This document shows positions 9,372 through 17,429 of a stretch of 64,000 nucleotides of DNA, piece by piece. Origin of the DNA: Sphingomonas pokkalii (lineage in GTDB: Bacteria > Pseudomonadota > Alphaproteobacteria > Sphingomonadales > Sphingomonadaceae); NCBI RefSeq assembly GCF_003096275.1, contig NZ_QENQ01000001.1, forward strand, positions 3,680,009 to 3,744,008, in the 5' to 3' direction. The stretch's first letter is position 1. The number at the start of each line of letters is the position of its first letter. The position numbers and the translations under genes are program-made. The notes beneath the pieces are model-generated. The model was given only the letters and a program-made list of their open reading frames with translations. It made no database searches and had not been told where the DNA came from.

Positions 9372-10933
9372 GGCAGCTCGACCGCGATCAGCATCGGACC
9401 GTCGGTGGCGAGCCCCTGGTCGATCGCGGCACCGAGATCGTCCAGCGTCTCCACCCGACGCGCGGGCACGCCATAGGCGGTGGCGAGGGCGACCCAGTCG
9501 GTCCTGGGATCGTCGAGCACGGTCATGCCCGCGATCGCCGCGTGCGCGAGATCGGCACCGGCGCGGCGCAGCTCGGTCTGGAGGATGCCGTAGCGATGGT
9601 TGGCGGCGATCAGCATCGTGATCGGCAGCTTCTCGTGCGCCATCGTCCACAGCGCCTGCACGGTATATTGCGCCGAGCCGTCCGACTGGAGCGAGACGAT
9701 GCGGCGGCCCGGCGCGGCCAGCGCGGCACCAAGCGCGCAGGGCAGTCCCTGGCCGATCGCGCCGCCGGTATTGGTCATCACCCGGTGCCGGCGGGCGCGG
9801 TGCGCCTCGCGCAGCCACGGGCCGCCCAGCGTCGAGCCTTCGAGCGAGATGATCGCATCCTCGGGCAGGCGCGGGAGCAGCGCCTGCACCACCGCCTCGG
9901 CGTTCAGCGTCGTGGCGGGATCGGGCAGCGCAGGCAGCGGCGGGAGATCACCCGCAGGCAGATCGGCGAGCGCCTCTGCCAGCGCGGACAGGGCGGCGAT
10001 ACCGTCCTCGTCCGGCTCCGACAGCGAGAGGAGGCGATCGTCGGGGACGAGGCGGCTGGGATAGCCTTCATAGCCGAAATAGCTGATCGGCGCACGGGCG
10101 CCGGCGAGGATGACGAGCGACTCGCCCATCTGGCGCAGTACGTCGTCGGGGAAATAGGCCTGGCGCTCGACGCGGGGCAGCGTGCCGCCCAGCGTGACGA
10201 TCGCCGGATAGGGCTCCATCAGCAGCCGTGCGCCGACGCGGCGTGCCACTTCGGCGGCGGCGGCGATGCCGGCCTCGGTCAGCGTGTCGCCGCCGAGCAG
10301 CAGGATCGGCGCGTCGCTCTCCCGCAGACGCGCCGCGACGGCGGCGATCCGCGCGGCGGGCACGCGCTCGGGCAGCGGATCGCCGGGATCGGCCGGTTCG
10401 GCGGCGTGCGCGGGTGCGTCCATCACATCGGTGGGCACGATCAGCGTGCTGATCGCACCGGGCGCGGTGCGGGCGTCGTTGAGCGCGCCGGAGACTTCCT
10501 CCTCGATCGCGTCCACCGAGTCGAGATAGCGCACCGATACCGATACCGGCGACGCCAGCGAGCGGATGTCGCTGGTCAGCGGCGCGTCATAGGGCAGATG
10601 CCACTGGGCATGGTCGCCGATCAGGTTGACGATGCGCGAATGCGCGCGCCGGGCATTGTGCAGGTTGGCGATGCCGTTGGCGAAGCCCGGCCCCAGGTGC
10701 AGCAGCGTCAGCGCCACCTCGCGCGATACCCGCGAATAGCCGTCTGCCGCGCCCGTCGCCACGCCTTCGAACAGGCAGAGCACCACCCGCATTTCGGGCA
10801 CGTCGGCCATGGCGCGGACCAGGGTGAGTTCGGTCGTGCCGGGATTGGCGAAGCAGATGCGCGCGCCGCCGGCCCGCACCGTCTTCAGCAGCGCCACCGC
10901 GCCATTGGTGGTCGTGTCGGCCGGTTCGGTCAT
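9368..10933 (-). CDS. Thiamine-diphosphate-dependent enzyme (acetolactate synthase / benzoylformate decarboxylase superfamily)
   Basis: This 521-residue protein has the three-domain ThDP layout. The N-terminal PYR domain carries the catalytic Glu56 in CLFEGVATGAADGYSR, followed by a central domain and a C-terminal PP domain with SDGSAQYTVQAL as the divergent GDG motif and AANHRYGIL as the NN-like end of the ThDP/Mg site. The family ligates or decarboxylates 2-oxo acids. In a catabolic operon it may decarboxylate an aryl or alkyl 2-oxo acid to an aldehyde for the two aldehyde dehydrogenases in the same operon, which is inference. The ATG at 10933 follows GAGGAA; a longer frame runs into the upstream hydrolase gene. 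Confidence 0.85.
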   Translation of the reverse strand: MTEPADTTTNGAVALLKTVRAGGARICFANPGTTELTLVRAMADVPEMRVVLCLFEGVATGAADGYSRVSREVALTLLHLGPGFANGIANLHNARRAHSRIVNLIGDHAQWHLPYDAPLTSDIRSLASPVSVSVRYLDSVDAIEEEVSGALNDARTAPGAISTLIVPTDVMDAPAHAAEPADPGDPLPERVPAARIAAVAARLRESDAPILLLGGDTLTEAGIAAAAEVARRVGARLLMEPYPAIVTLGGTLPRVERQAYFPDDVLRQMGESLVILAGARAPISYFGYEGYPSRLVPDDRLLSLSEPDEDGIAALSALAEALADLPAGDLPPLPALPDPATTLNAEAVVQALLPRLPEDAIISLEGSTLGGPWLREAHRARRHRVMTNTGGAIGQGLPCALGAALAAPGRRIVSLQSDGSAQYTVQALWTMAHEKLPITMLIAANHRYGILQTELRRAGADLAHAAIAGMTVLDDPRTDWVALATAYGVPARRVETLDDLGAAIDQGLATDGPMLIAVELP

Positions 10934-10946
10934 GGCTGGGAGTTCC

Positions 10947-11864
10947 TCAGAAGGGTGCGGCCGTTGCGGTGGCGACGCCGCACAAAAAGCCCTGGACAAG
11001 CGCGTGGAAGGTCGCGGGCTGATCGTCGTGCGCGTAATGGCTGGCATCGGCGATGGTGACGTGGCGGAAGCGCGGATTGCGCCGCTCCATCTCCGTCACC
11101 ACTTGCGCCGGGCAGAAATCGGATTTCGCGCCGCGGATGACCAGCGACGGGGTGCGGATCGCCTCGACCACCGGCCAGAGATCGACGACGCGCGCCGGAT
11201 CGGGGGCGAGGCGGGTGCGCGCGATGCCGGCGGCGTCGTAGCGCCAGCGGATCCGTCCGGCGCCGTCTTCGCACAGGCTTTCGGCCAGCCGCTGCTCGAT
11301 CGCCGCAAGGCTCACCTGCGGCCGCGCCTTGCGCCAATAGGCGCGGGCCTCGGCCCAGTCGGCAAAGTCGAGCGGCAGCGCCGCCATCTCCGCCTTGATC
11401 CGCTCCGCACCCGCGCCGCTGACCGAGGAGCCGGGGGCGATGTCCTCAATGATCAGCGCGTGCAGCCGATCGGGGTTCTGCGCGGCATAGACATAGCTGG
11501 TGGTGCCGCCCATCGAATGGCCGAGCAGCACGAAGCGCGGCAGCGCGAGCGTGCGGACCACCGCCTCCAGATCGGCGAGATAGGCGTCAGTATAATAGTT
11601 GGCGTCCGGGTCCCAGTCGCTGTCGCCGCGACCGCGCTGGTCGATCGCGATCAGCCGATAGCCGGGCAGCGCGGCGGCAAGGGCACGCCAGGTGCCGGAG
11701 AAACCGCGCAGGCCGTGCAGCGCGACGATCGGCGGTGCCTCCCCCGCGCCCCATTCGCGCACCCGCAGGCGCAGCCCACCCGAGTCCACGAACCGGGTGC
11801 GCTCGCCGGGGAGCAGGTCCACCGGCGCGGGCGGGGCGGTATCGTCGTCGCGCTGCGTCGCCAT
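10947..11864 (-). CDS. Alpha/beta-hydrolase
   Basis: The protein has 305 residues and a complete alpha/beta-hydrolase triad: nucleophile Ser117 in GHSMGG, Asp249 in GAKSDF and His276 in DASHYAHDD. An oxyanion segment is visible at HGLRGFSG. There is no signal peptide, so it is cytosolic. The family includes esterases, C-C bond hydrolases of meta-cleavage pathways, and lactonases. Next to the VOC protein and the ThDP enzyme it could hydrolyse a ring-fission product or lactone, but this is not established. The start overlaps the upstream stop as TGATG, so the two genes are translationally coupled. Confidence 0.88.
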   Translation of the reverse strand: MATQRDDDTAPPAPVDLLPGERTRFVDSGGLRLRVREWGAGEAPPIVALHGLRGFSGTWRALAAALPGYRLIAIDQRGRGDSDWDPDANYYTDAYLADLEAVVRTLALPRFVLLGHSMGGTTSYVYAAQNPDRLHALIIEDIAPGSSVSGAGAERIKAEMAALPLDFADWAEARAYWRKARPQVSLAAIEQRLAESLCEDGAGRIRWRYDAAGIARTRLAPDPARVVDLWPVVEAIRTPSLVIRGAKSDFCPAQVVTEMERRNPRFRHVTIADASHYAHDDQPATFHALVQGFLCGVATATAAPF

Positions 11865-12472
11865 CAGACCAGCCCGTCCTCGCCCTTGACCTCGCTGGCC
11901 TTCAGCCCGCCGAGACGCGCGTTGAGGCGGCCGCGGGTGGCGAAGGCCCAGATCACCAGCACTTCGTCGCGATTGGGCGCATCGTTGAAGCTCACGCTCA
12001 CCGTGTCATAGTGCGAGCGGACATAGAGCGCGTCCTTGTGGGCGAGGGGGATGTCGAGCACCGTGCCCGGCACGCCGCGCTTGCCGGTGGAAGGCACCCA
12101 GCTCTTGCCGCCGCCCACCGCGTCGCGCACCGGATTGGCCGCCGGGTTGGTGAGCAGCGCATTGCCATGCTCATATTCGCCGTCGGTGCCGACCAGGATC
12201 GCCTTGCCATAGCTTTCGATCGCGGCCCCGCCGCTAAGTTCGTTGAGGCGGCGGCCGATCTCGACGCCGAGCGCGGGCGAGGCATCGATCCAGGCGCCGA
12301 GATCCTCGACATAGTCGCCGGCATAGGGGTTATGGATCGCAGCGGCGATGACATATTTGAACAGCGAGGCGCCGTCGGCTGCCTTGCCCATTTCGCCGGC
12401 AAGCGTTTCCTCGGCGAAGGCGAACCATTTGCGGATGTGGAACGGGCCGAAATTCGGGGCGCGGGTGGTCAT
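11864..12472 (-). CDS. AA_synth (DUF1185) family protein
   Basis: The gene encodes 202 residues matching the small family known as amino acid synthesis protein (DUF1185). The features are an N-terminal IRKWFAFAEETLAGE segment, VIAAAIHNPYAGDYVEDLG, IESYGKAILVGTDGEYEHG, VRDAVGGGKSWVPSTGKRG and HKDALYVRSHYDTVSV. The family lacks a proven enzymatic role and is often found in catabolic clusters of proteobacteria. Here it sits between the VOC gene (33 bases upstream) and the hydrolase gene, which it overlaps. Many conserved charged and Gly residues suggest an enzyme, but nothing more can be said. The family name does not prove a biosynthetic role. Confidence 0.75.
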   Translation of the reverse strand: MTTRAPNFGPFHIRKWFAFAEETLAGEMGKAADGASLFKYVIAAAIHNPYAGDYVEDLGAWIDASPALGVEIGRRLNELSGGAAIESYGKAILVGTDGEYEHGNALLTNPAANPVRDAVGGGKSWVPSTGKRGVPGTVLDIPLAHKDALYVRSHYDTVSVSFNDAPNRDEVLVIWAFATRGRLNARLGGLKASEVKGEDGLV

Positions 12473-12505
12473 GATCGTTTCTCCAGTCGGGCGACGCGCG
12501 GGGCG

Positions 12506-12985
12506 TCAGCCATGCAAGGGGTCGAGCGCGGTGGGATCGGCCTGGCCGCCATTTTCGCGCAGCTGGCGGATCGCCTGGCCGTCGTCATGGGCGGTGCGCT
12601 GCAGGAGCACCTCCAGCATATGGCCGTCGGGATCGTAGAAATAGATGCCGGTCGACACGCCGTGATCGAGGATCTCGGCGATGCGCACCTCGTTGGCGAG
12701 CAGATGCGCATAGGCGCGCTGCAGATCCGCCATTGTCTCGCCGGCGAGCTGGAGGCCGACATGCTCGAACTCCTTGCCCTGGGTCGCGCCCTCGGGCGCG
12801 GGGAACAGCGCGATGTCGTGATCGCTCACCCCGAAGGTGAGGAAGATGCCGCCCTTGTACGGGCCCTCCTTCACGCGCGCGCTGATCTCCATGCCCAGCA
12901 CCTTGCCGTACCAGGCGGCCGAGGCCTCGGGATCGGTGACGTAGAGGACGATGTGCGCGATGCGCTTTACCTCAATGGGTTTCAT
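12506..12985 (-). CDS. VOC-family protein (glyoxalase/extradiol dioxygenase superfamily)
   Basis: The protein has 159 residues with two beta-alpha-beta-beta-beta modules. Potential metal ligands are present: His in RIAHIVLYV, His in FEHVGLQL and Glu in GHMLEVLL. This arrangement fits a glyoxalase or a one-domain extradiol-type dioxygenase. DHGVSTGIYFYDPDGHMLEV resembles the C-terminal module of catechol extradiol dioxygenases. In this operon a ring-cleaving role is attractive but unproven. The start MKPIEVKRIAHIVLY overlaps the end of the upstream BNR gene by 14 bases. A longer frame is possible but would run further into the neighbour. Confidence 0.82.
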   Translation of the reverse strand: MKPIEVKRIAHIVLYVTDPEASAAWYGKVLGMEISARVKEGPYKGGIFLTFGVSDHDIALFPAPEGATQGKEFEHVGLQLAGETMADLQRAYAHLLANEVRIAEILDHGVSTGIYFYDPDGHMLEVLLQRTAHDDGQAIRQLRENGGQADPTALDPLHG

Positions 12986-14021
12986 GCGGCAGCTCCATGT
13001 CGACCGGGGTGGCGGGCAGCCAGGCCATGCCGGTGATCTCGCTGAATTCGCGCGGCTGCTTGGCCCAATGGCGGCCACCATCCTCGCTCAGGAAGAAATG
13101 GCCGAACTTGGTGCCCGCCATCAACAGCGTCGGATCGGCGGGGTTGGCGCCGAACGCCCAGAGGCAGGAATTGGGCTGGGCATCCAGCGTCGTCGGCGTC
13201 CAGCTGGCGCCGCGATCGGTGGAGAGCAGCACTTGCGCCGTGGTGCCGGGGGTGCCGTCGCCGATGCCGATCGCGATCTCGTCGTCGCTGCCCGGCTTCT
13301 TCAGCAGCACGCGGGCATAGCGCAGGCCCCAGCTTTCCTTGGCATGTGCGCGCGTCCAGGTCGCGCCGCCATCCTCGGAGCGGTAGAGCGCCGTCACCAC
13401 CAGCACGAGCACGGTGTTCGGCCCCTGGTCCTTGCCGGGCAGGATGACGATGTCGTGGATGTCCGAATTGCCCGGATGGCTGGGCCAGGCCTCGTCGAGC
13501 CGGGTCCAGCTGTCGCCGCCGTCGCGGGTGCGGAACAGGCCGCCTTCCTCGACGCCGACCCACACGTCCTGCGGATCGCTGGGATCGACGGCGATGGCGA
13601 GCATCCGCGGACGGCTGACCCCGGCGCAGCGCTCGGGCATCAGCAGCGTGGTCTGCTGCCAGGTGACGCCGCCGTCGCGGCTGCGGAAAAAGGCCGAGCG
13701 GGTGGGCGAGCCGGTGCCGGCATAAAGGATGTTTGGATCGCTGTCCGACACCGCCAGCTTCCACACCGCATAGTCGTTCAGCGCGCAATCGACGCGGTGC
13801 CAATGGGCGCCGCAATCCTCGCTGCGGAACAGGCCGCGCTCGCTGCCGGCCCAGACCGCCTTGGGATTGCGCGGATCGACCAGCAGGCAGCGCACGCAAT
13901 CGTCATATTCCAGGTCCTGGCCGATGTTCAGCCGATACCATTTCGCCCCGCCATCATGGCTGCGCATGATCGCCTGGCCGTCGGTGGATACCAAAAGGGT
14001 TCTCTGCATGCTCTTGTCCAC
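12972..14021 (-). CDS. BNR/Asp-box beta-propeller protein without signal peptide
   Basis: This 349-residue protein is built of repeated Asp-boxes, each a short S-x-D-x-G-x-x-W loop: SHDGGAKW, SEDCGAHW, SRDGGVTW, TRDGGDSW, SEDGGATW, STDRGASW and SEDGGRHW. Seven blades are therefore likely, as in sialidase- or Ycf48-like propellers. There is no signal peptide or membrane segment, which is unusual because many BNR proteins are exported. It is the second gene of a catabolic operon, 21 bases after the aldehyde dehydrogenase and overlapping the VOC gene. No sialidase active-site Arg triad or catalytic motif could be recognised. A scaffold or substrate-binding role is possible. Confidence 0.8.
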   Translation of the reverse strand: MDKSMQRTLLVSTDGQAIMRSHDGGAKWYRLNIGQDLEYDDCVRCLLVDPRNPKAVWAGSERGLFRSEDCGAHWHRVDCALNDYAVWKLAVSDSDPNILYAGTGSPTRSAFFRSRDGGVTWQQTTLLMPERCAGVSRPRMLAIAVDPSDPQDVWVGVEEGGLFRTRDGGDSWTRLDEAWPSHPGNSDIHDIVILPGKDQGPNTVLVLVVTALYRSEDGGATWTRAHAKESWGLRYARVLLKKPGSDDEIAIGIGDGTPGTTAQVLLSTDRGASWTPTTLDAQPNSCLWAFGANPADPTLLMAGTKFGHFFLSEDGGRHWAKQPREFSEITGMAWLPATPVDMELPHETH

Positions 14022-14042
14022 TTGATGATAACGGGGCGGGGC

Positions 14043-15551
14043 TCAGCTCAGATTGACCCACACGCTCTTGGTTTCGCTGTAGAGTTCCATCGATGCGCGG
14101 CCATGTTCGCGGCCCCAGCCCGATTGCTTGAAGCCGCCGAACGGCGTCGCCGGATCGACCATGTTGAAGCAGTTGACCCAGACCGTGCCGGCCTTGATCG
14201 CCTCGGCCAGCCGGTGCGCCTGCTTGATGTCGTTGGTCCAGATGCCGGCGGAGAGGCCGAAATCGCTGTCGTTCGCCTGGCGGACCAGCTCCTCCGGGTC
14301 GGTCCAGCGCAGCGCGGAGAGCACCGGGCCGAAGATTTCCTCGCGCACCACCCGCATGTCCGGGCCGGCATCGGCAAGGATGGTCGGCTGGAAGAAATAG
14401 CCATCGGGCTGGTCGGCCGGACGCTGCCCGCCGATCATCAGCCGCGCGCCTTCCGCCTGGCCGATCTCGACATAGCTGCGCACCACGTCGAACTGTTCCT
14501 GCGAGATCAGCGGGCCGAAGGTGGTGGCGTTGTCGAGCCCGTTGCCGATGCGCAGCTGCGCGGCCTGGGCGGCAACGCGCTCGAGCAGCTCGTCGGCGAT
14601 GCTGGCATGGGCATAGAGGCGCGAGCCTGCGGTGCAGGTCTGGCCCTGGTTGAAGAAGATGCCCGCCGCGATCGAGGCGGCGGCGGCATCGAGATCGGCA
14701 TCGGCCAGCACCACCTGGGGCGACTTGCCGCCCAGTTCCAGGCTGACCTTCTTGAGGTTGCCCGCCGCGCCGCGGACGATCGCCTTGCCGACCGCGGTCG
14801 AGCCGGTGAAGCCGATCTTGTCGACGCCCGGATGCTCCACCAGCGCCGCGCCGGCTTCGCCGAAGCCGGGAACGACGTTGATCACGCCGGCCGGGAAACC
14901 GGCCTCCAGCGCCAGCTCGCCGAGGCGCAGCGCGGTAAGCGGGGTCTGTTCGGCGGGCTTCAGGATCACGCAGCAGCCCGCAGCCACGGCGGGCGCGATC
15001 TTCCACGCCGCCATCGACATCGGATAGTTCCACGGCACGATCAGGCCGGCGACGCCCACCGGCTCGCGCGTGGTGTAGTTGAGGATGCGCGCGCCGCTGC
15101 GCGGCGACACCGGCAGCGTCTCGCCGCCGAACTTGGTCGGCCAGCCGGCGAAATAGCGGAACCACTTGATCGATCCCTCGATCTCCACCGCGCGGGTGAA
15201 CAGCCAGGGCTTGCCGTTGTCGAGGCATTCGAGCACCGCCAGCTCGTCGGCATGGCGTTCGATCAGATCGGCGAGGCGATAGAGCAGCAGGCCGCGATCA
15301 TTGGCGCTCATCCGCCGCCAGGCCGGATTCTCGAAGGCGCGGCGCGCGGCGGCGACGGCCAGGTCGATATCGGCGGCATTGCCGCGCGCGACCTGCGCCA
15401 ATTCCTGCCCGGTCGCCGGATTGAGCGTGGCGAAGGTCTCGCCCGAGACCGAGGGAACGCGCTTGCCGTCGATCAGCAGGCCGAGCGGCGCCGCGGCCAG
15501 TTCGCGCTGCAGTCGTTCGGCCACCTCATACGCGTTCACCTGCGCGGTCAT
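14043..15551 (-). CDS. Aldehyde dehydrogenase
   Basis: The gene encodes 502 residues with the full ALDH signature: IVPWNYPMSM, ILKPAEQTPL with the cofactor Lys198, the general base Glu272 in SLELGGKSPQ, and the nucleophile Cys306 in NQGQTCTAGS. It is closest in style to betaine-aldehyde or phenylacetaldehyde-type dehydrogenases of the classical NAD-dependent family, so it oxidises an aldehyde to an acid. It is the first gene of the nine-gene leftward operon and faces the hydratase operon across a 200-base divergent promoter region. The chosen ATG follows GGAGAAGAAGG; an ATG 12 codons earlier is less likely. Confidence 0.9.
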   Translation of the reverse strand: MTAQVNAYEVAERLQRELAAAPLGLLIDGKRVPSVSGETFATLNPATGQELAQVARGNAADIDLAVAAARRAFENPAWRRMSANDRGLLLYRLADLIERHADELAVLECLDNGKPWLFTRAVEIEGSIKWFRYFAGWPTKFGGETLPVSPRSGARILNYTTREPVGVAGLIVPWNYPMSMAAWKIAPAVAAGCCVILKPAEQTPLTALRLGELALEAGFPAGVINVVPGFGEAGAALVEHPGVDKIGFTGSTAVGKAIVRGAAGNLKKVSLELGGKSPQVVLADADLDAAAASIAAGIFFNQGQTCTAGSRLYAHASIADELLERVAAQAAQLRIGNGLDNATTFGPLISQEQFDVVRSYVEIGQAEGARLMIGGQRPADQPDGYFFQPTILADAGPDMRVVREEIFGPVLSALRWTDPEELVRQANDSDFGLSAGIWTNDIKQAHRLAEAIKAGTVWVNCFNMVDPATPFGGFKQSGWGREHGRASMELYSETKSVWVNLS

Positions 15552-15661
15552 GCCTTCTTCTCCTTCACCTGTCGGCGTTGCCGCCATGGCGCGCCGGGCG
15601 CGCCCTTGGGTAGCGACAGCATGCCCCCACCGTTCGAGTCGGATAAGGAATAACGCGGTGA

Positions 15662-15689
15662 TCCAAACGAAACAATGAAAATGTTTGGA
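15662..15689. promoter_or_regulatory. Inverted repeat TCCAAAC-N14-GTTTGGA in a divergent promoter region
   Basis: A perfect 7-bp inverted repeat with a 14-base AT-rich centre lies between the divergent aldehyde dehydrogenase (start 15551) and hydratase (start 15751). The span of 28 bases fits binding of a dimeric regulator on one face of the helix. It is adjacent to a TGTTGC motif copy at 15694. Confidence 0.4.
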
Positions 15690-15693
15690 GAGC

Positions 15694-15703
15694 TACTGTT
15701 GCG
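15694..15703 (+). promoter_or_regulatory. TGTTGC motif copy (TACTGTTGCG)
   Basis: This is a variant of the motif seen at 3881, 20384, 20524 and 22936, here 48 bases upstream of the hydratase start and about 143 bases upstream of the divergent aldehyde dehydrogenase. It is a candidate shared regulator site. Confidence 0.35.
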
Positions 15704-15750
15704 TTAGGGCGACAATTTTGCGATGGCGTTCTCCGCAAGCAGGAGGCTCT

Positions 15751-16587
15751 ATGGATCGCTTTGCCTTGTCCGACGCGACATCTCCCCGGATCTACGATGA
15801 TGCCCGGCTGACGGCCGCATTGGTGGCGGCGCATCGCGGCGGCGTGGCGGTCGAGCCGCCTACCGAAGCCTTGTCGCTGGCGCGGGGCTATGCGGTGCAG
15901 GCGCGGGTCTTCGCCGAACGGCACGCGCCGCTGGCCGGCTACAAGCTCGCGGCGACCAGCCCGGGCGGGCGGACCGCGCTGGGCGTCGATGCGCCGCTGG
16001 TCGGGCTGGTGAACGCAACGGAAGTGATCCATGGCGGGGCCGTGCCGTCGACGCCGCGCCCGCTCTATGCCGAAGCGGAGCTGGTGCTGCGGATCGGCAT
16101 CGATCTGCCGCCTGCGCGCGATTCCGGGGCGCCCGCGCTGCTCGGCAGCCTTGCCGACGCCATCGATGCGGTGTTCGCGGGCATCGAACTCTGCTCCAGC
16201 CGCTTCGCCGATGACGATGTCGCCGCAGGTGCGCTGGTGGCGGACAATTGCCTGCTCCATGCGCTGGTGCTGGGTGATCGGCTGAGCGATCGCTGGGAGG
16301 CGCGGCTCGCGGCCTGCCCGGTGAGGTTGTGGCAGGGCACGGCATCGTCGGCGGAAGGTTCCACGGCGCTCGCCTATGGCCATCCGCTGAAGGCGCTGGC
16401 GTGGCTCGCCGCCTGGCTGGGTGAGCAGGGGCGCGGGTTCCGCGCCGGCGATCTGGTCGCCACCGGCAGCGCCACCGGGATCACGCCCGTCACCCAGTCT
16501 GCGCCGATCGCCGCGCGTTTCGGCGATTTCGGTGGCGTGCAGGCGCATATCGGTTTTCAAGACAAGGACGAGGGAGAAGCGAAATGA
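15751..16587 (+). CDS. 2-keto-4-pentenoate hydratase / FAH-superfamily protein
   Basis: The protein has 278 residues and resembles MhpD-type 2-hydroxypenta-2,4-dienoate hydratases and 2-oxo-acid decarboxylases of the FAH superfamily. The visible features are a helical N-terminal part with GYKLAATS, then AEAELVLRIGIDLP with the ExE metal-binding pattern, DAVFAGIELCSSRF and LVADNCLLHALVLGD, and GDLVATGSATGITPV near the end. Hydratases of this family act after ring cleavage. The ATG at 15751 follows AGGAGG at ideal spacing; an earlier in-frame ATG lies inside the promoter region. It overlaps the next gene by ATGA, so the two are coupled. Confidence 0.85.
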   Translation: MDRFALSDATSPRIYDDARLTAALVAAHRGGVAVEPPTEALSLARGYAVQARVFAERHAPLAGYKLAATSPGGRTALGVDAPLVGLVNATEVIHGGAVPSTPRPLYAEAELVLRIGIDLPPARDSGAPALLGSLADAIDAVFAGIELCSSRFADDDVAAGALVADNCLLHALVLGDRLSDRWEARLAACPVRLWQGTASSAEGSTALAYGHPLKALAWLAAWLGEQGRGFRAGDLVATGSATGITPVTQSAPIAARFGDFGGVQAHIGFQDKDEGEAK

Positions 16588-17387
16588 CTCTGGAGCTGGG
16601 CCTGGCGGGCAAGGTCGCCATCATCACCGGCGGCGGCGTCGGCATCGGCAAGGAAACCGCGCGCAAGATGGCGGCGGCGGGCGCGAAGGTGGTGATCGCC
16701 GCGCGTACCGCAACGACGCTGGAGGCCGCCGCGGCCCAACTCCGCGCCGAAACCGGCGGCACCGTGCTCGCCGTGCCGACCGACACCACCAGCATGGAAT
16801 CGGTGCAGGCGTTGATCGACCGTACCGTCGCCGAATTCGGCGCGATCCACATCCTGGTCAATTGCGCGGCGGCGCCGGGCGGTCTGGTGCGCAACGCGAT
16901 CGAGGAGGCGGACGAGGCCAATCTGCTGCTCGATCTCAACACCAAGCTGTTCGGCTATTTCCGCACCGCCAAGGCCTGCGCGCCGCACATGCGCAAGGCC
17001 GGCTGGGGCCGGATCGTCAATGTCGGCGGCCTCACCGCCCGCTGCACCGAGGCGCTGAGCGGTATGCGCAACGCGGCGCTGGTGCATTTCACCAAGACGC
17101 TGTCGGACGAGCTGGGCCGCGACGGCATCACCGTCAACATCGTCCATCCGGGCGTTACCCGCACCGAGCATATCGAGCAGTGGTTTGCCGAAATGGCCGC
17201 CGAAGAGGGCACGACCTTCGAGGCGATCGTCGAGCGCGAGGCGGCGGCGCCGGCGGCGGTGAAGCGGATGCTGGAGGCGCATGAGGTGGCCGATCCGATC
17301 GTGTTCCTCGCCAGCAACCTGGGCAGCGGCATCACCGGCGAATCGATCGCGGTCGATGGCGGGCTGTCGCGCGCGGTCTATCTGTGA
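16584..17387 (+). CDS. SDR-family protein lacking the usual catalytic Tyr/Lys (second copy)
   Basis: This 267-residue SDR has the cofactor motif TGGGVGIG (residues 15-22), LVNCAAAPGG in place of NNAG, and the C-terminal SGITGESIAVDGGLSRAVYL. The catalytic block VNVGGLTARCTEALSGMRNA has Gly for Ser, Ser159 for Tyr and Asn163 for Lys, as in the paralogue at 8613. The two share the string RNAA-x-x-HFTKTLSD, so they are close paralogues in divergent operons of one island. It overlaps the hydratase gene by 4 bases. Whether it is a true oxidoreductase with other catalytic residues or has different chemistry cannot be told. Confidence 0.86.
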   Translation: MTLELGLAGKVAIITGGGVGIGKETARKMAAAGAKVVIAARTATTLEAAAAQLRAETGGTVLAVPTDTTSMESVQALIDRTVAEFGAIHILVNCAAAPGGLVRNAIEEADEANLLLDLNTKLFGYFRTAKACAPHMRKAGWGRIVNVGGLTARCTEALSGMRNAALVHFTKTLSDELGRDGITVNIVHPGVTRTEHIEQWFAEMAAEEGTTFEAIVEREAAAPAAVKRMLEAHEVADPIVFLASNLGSGITGESIAVDGGLSRAVYL

Positions 17388-17394
17388 CGCTTGG

Positions 17395-17421
17395 GGGATG
17401 TCGGCGCGGCGCCGGCATCCC
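17395..17421. terminator. Hairpin between convergent genes
   Basis: GGGATGTCGGCGC pairs with GCGCCGGCATCCC over 13 positions with one G-T pair, filling the gap between the SDR stop and the convergent FMN-reductase stop. No T-run is seen. It is a probable bidirectional terminator. Confidence 0.5.
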
Positions 17422-17429
17422 CGGCGGCT

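Noticed and set aside
12506..12985. Calling the VOC protein a definite extradiol ring-cleaving dioxygenase
   Set aside because: The His-His-Glu candidates and the DHGVS segment are suggestive, but glyoxalases and other VOC enzymes share them and the domain is short.
12951..15653. A 900-codon open frame on the plus strand opposite the VOC, BNR and aldehyde dehydrogenase genes
   Set aside because: It spans several real genes on the other strand and shows only antisense-type composition.
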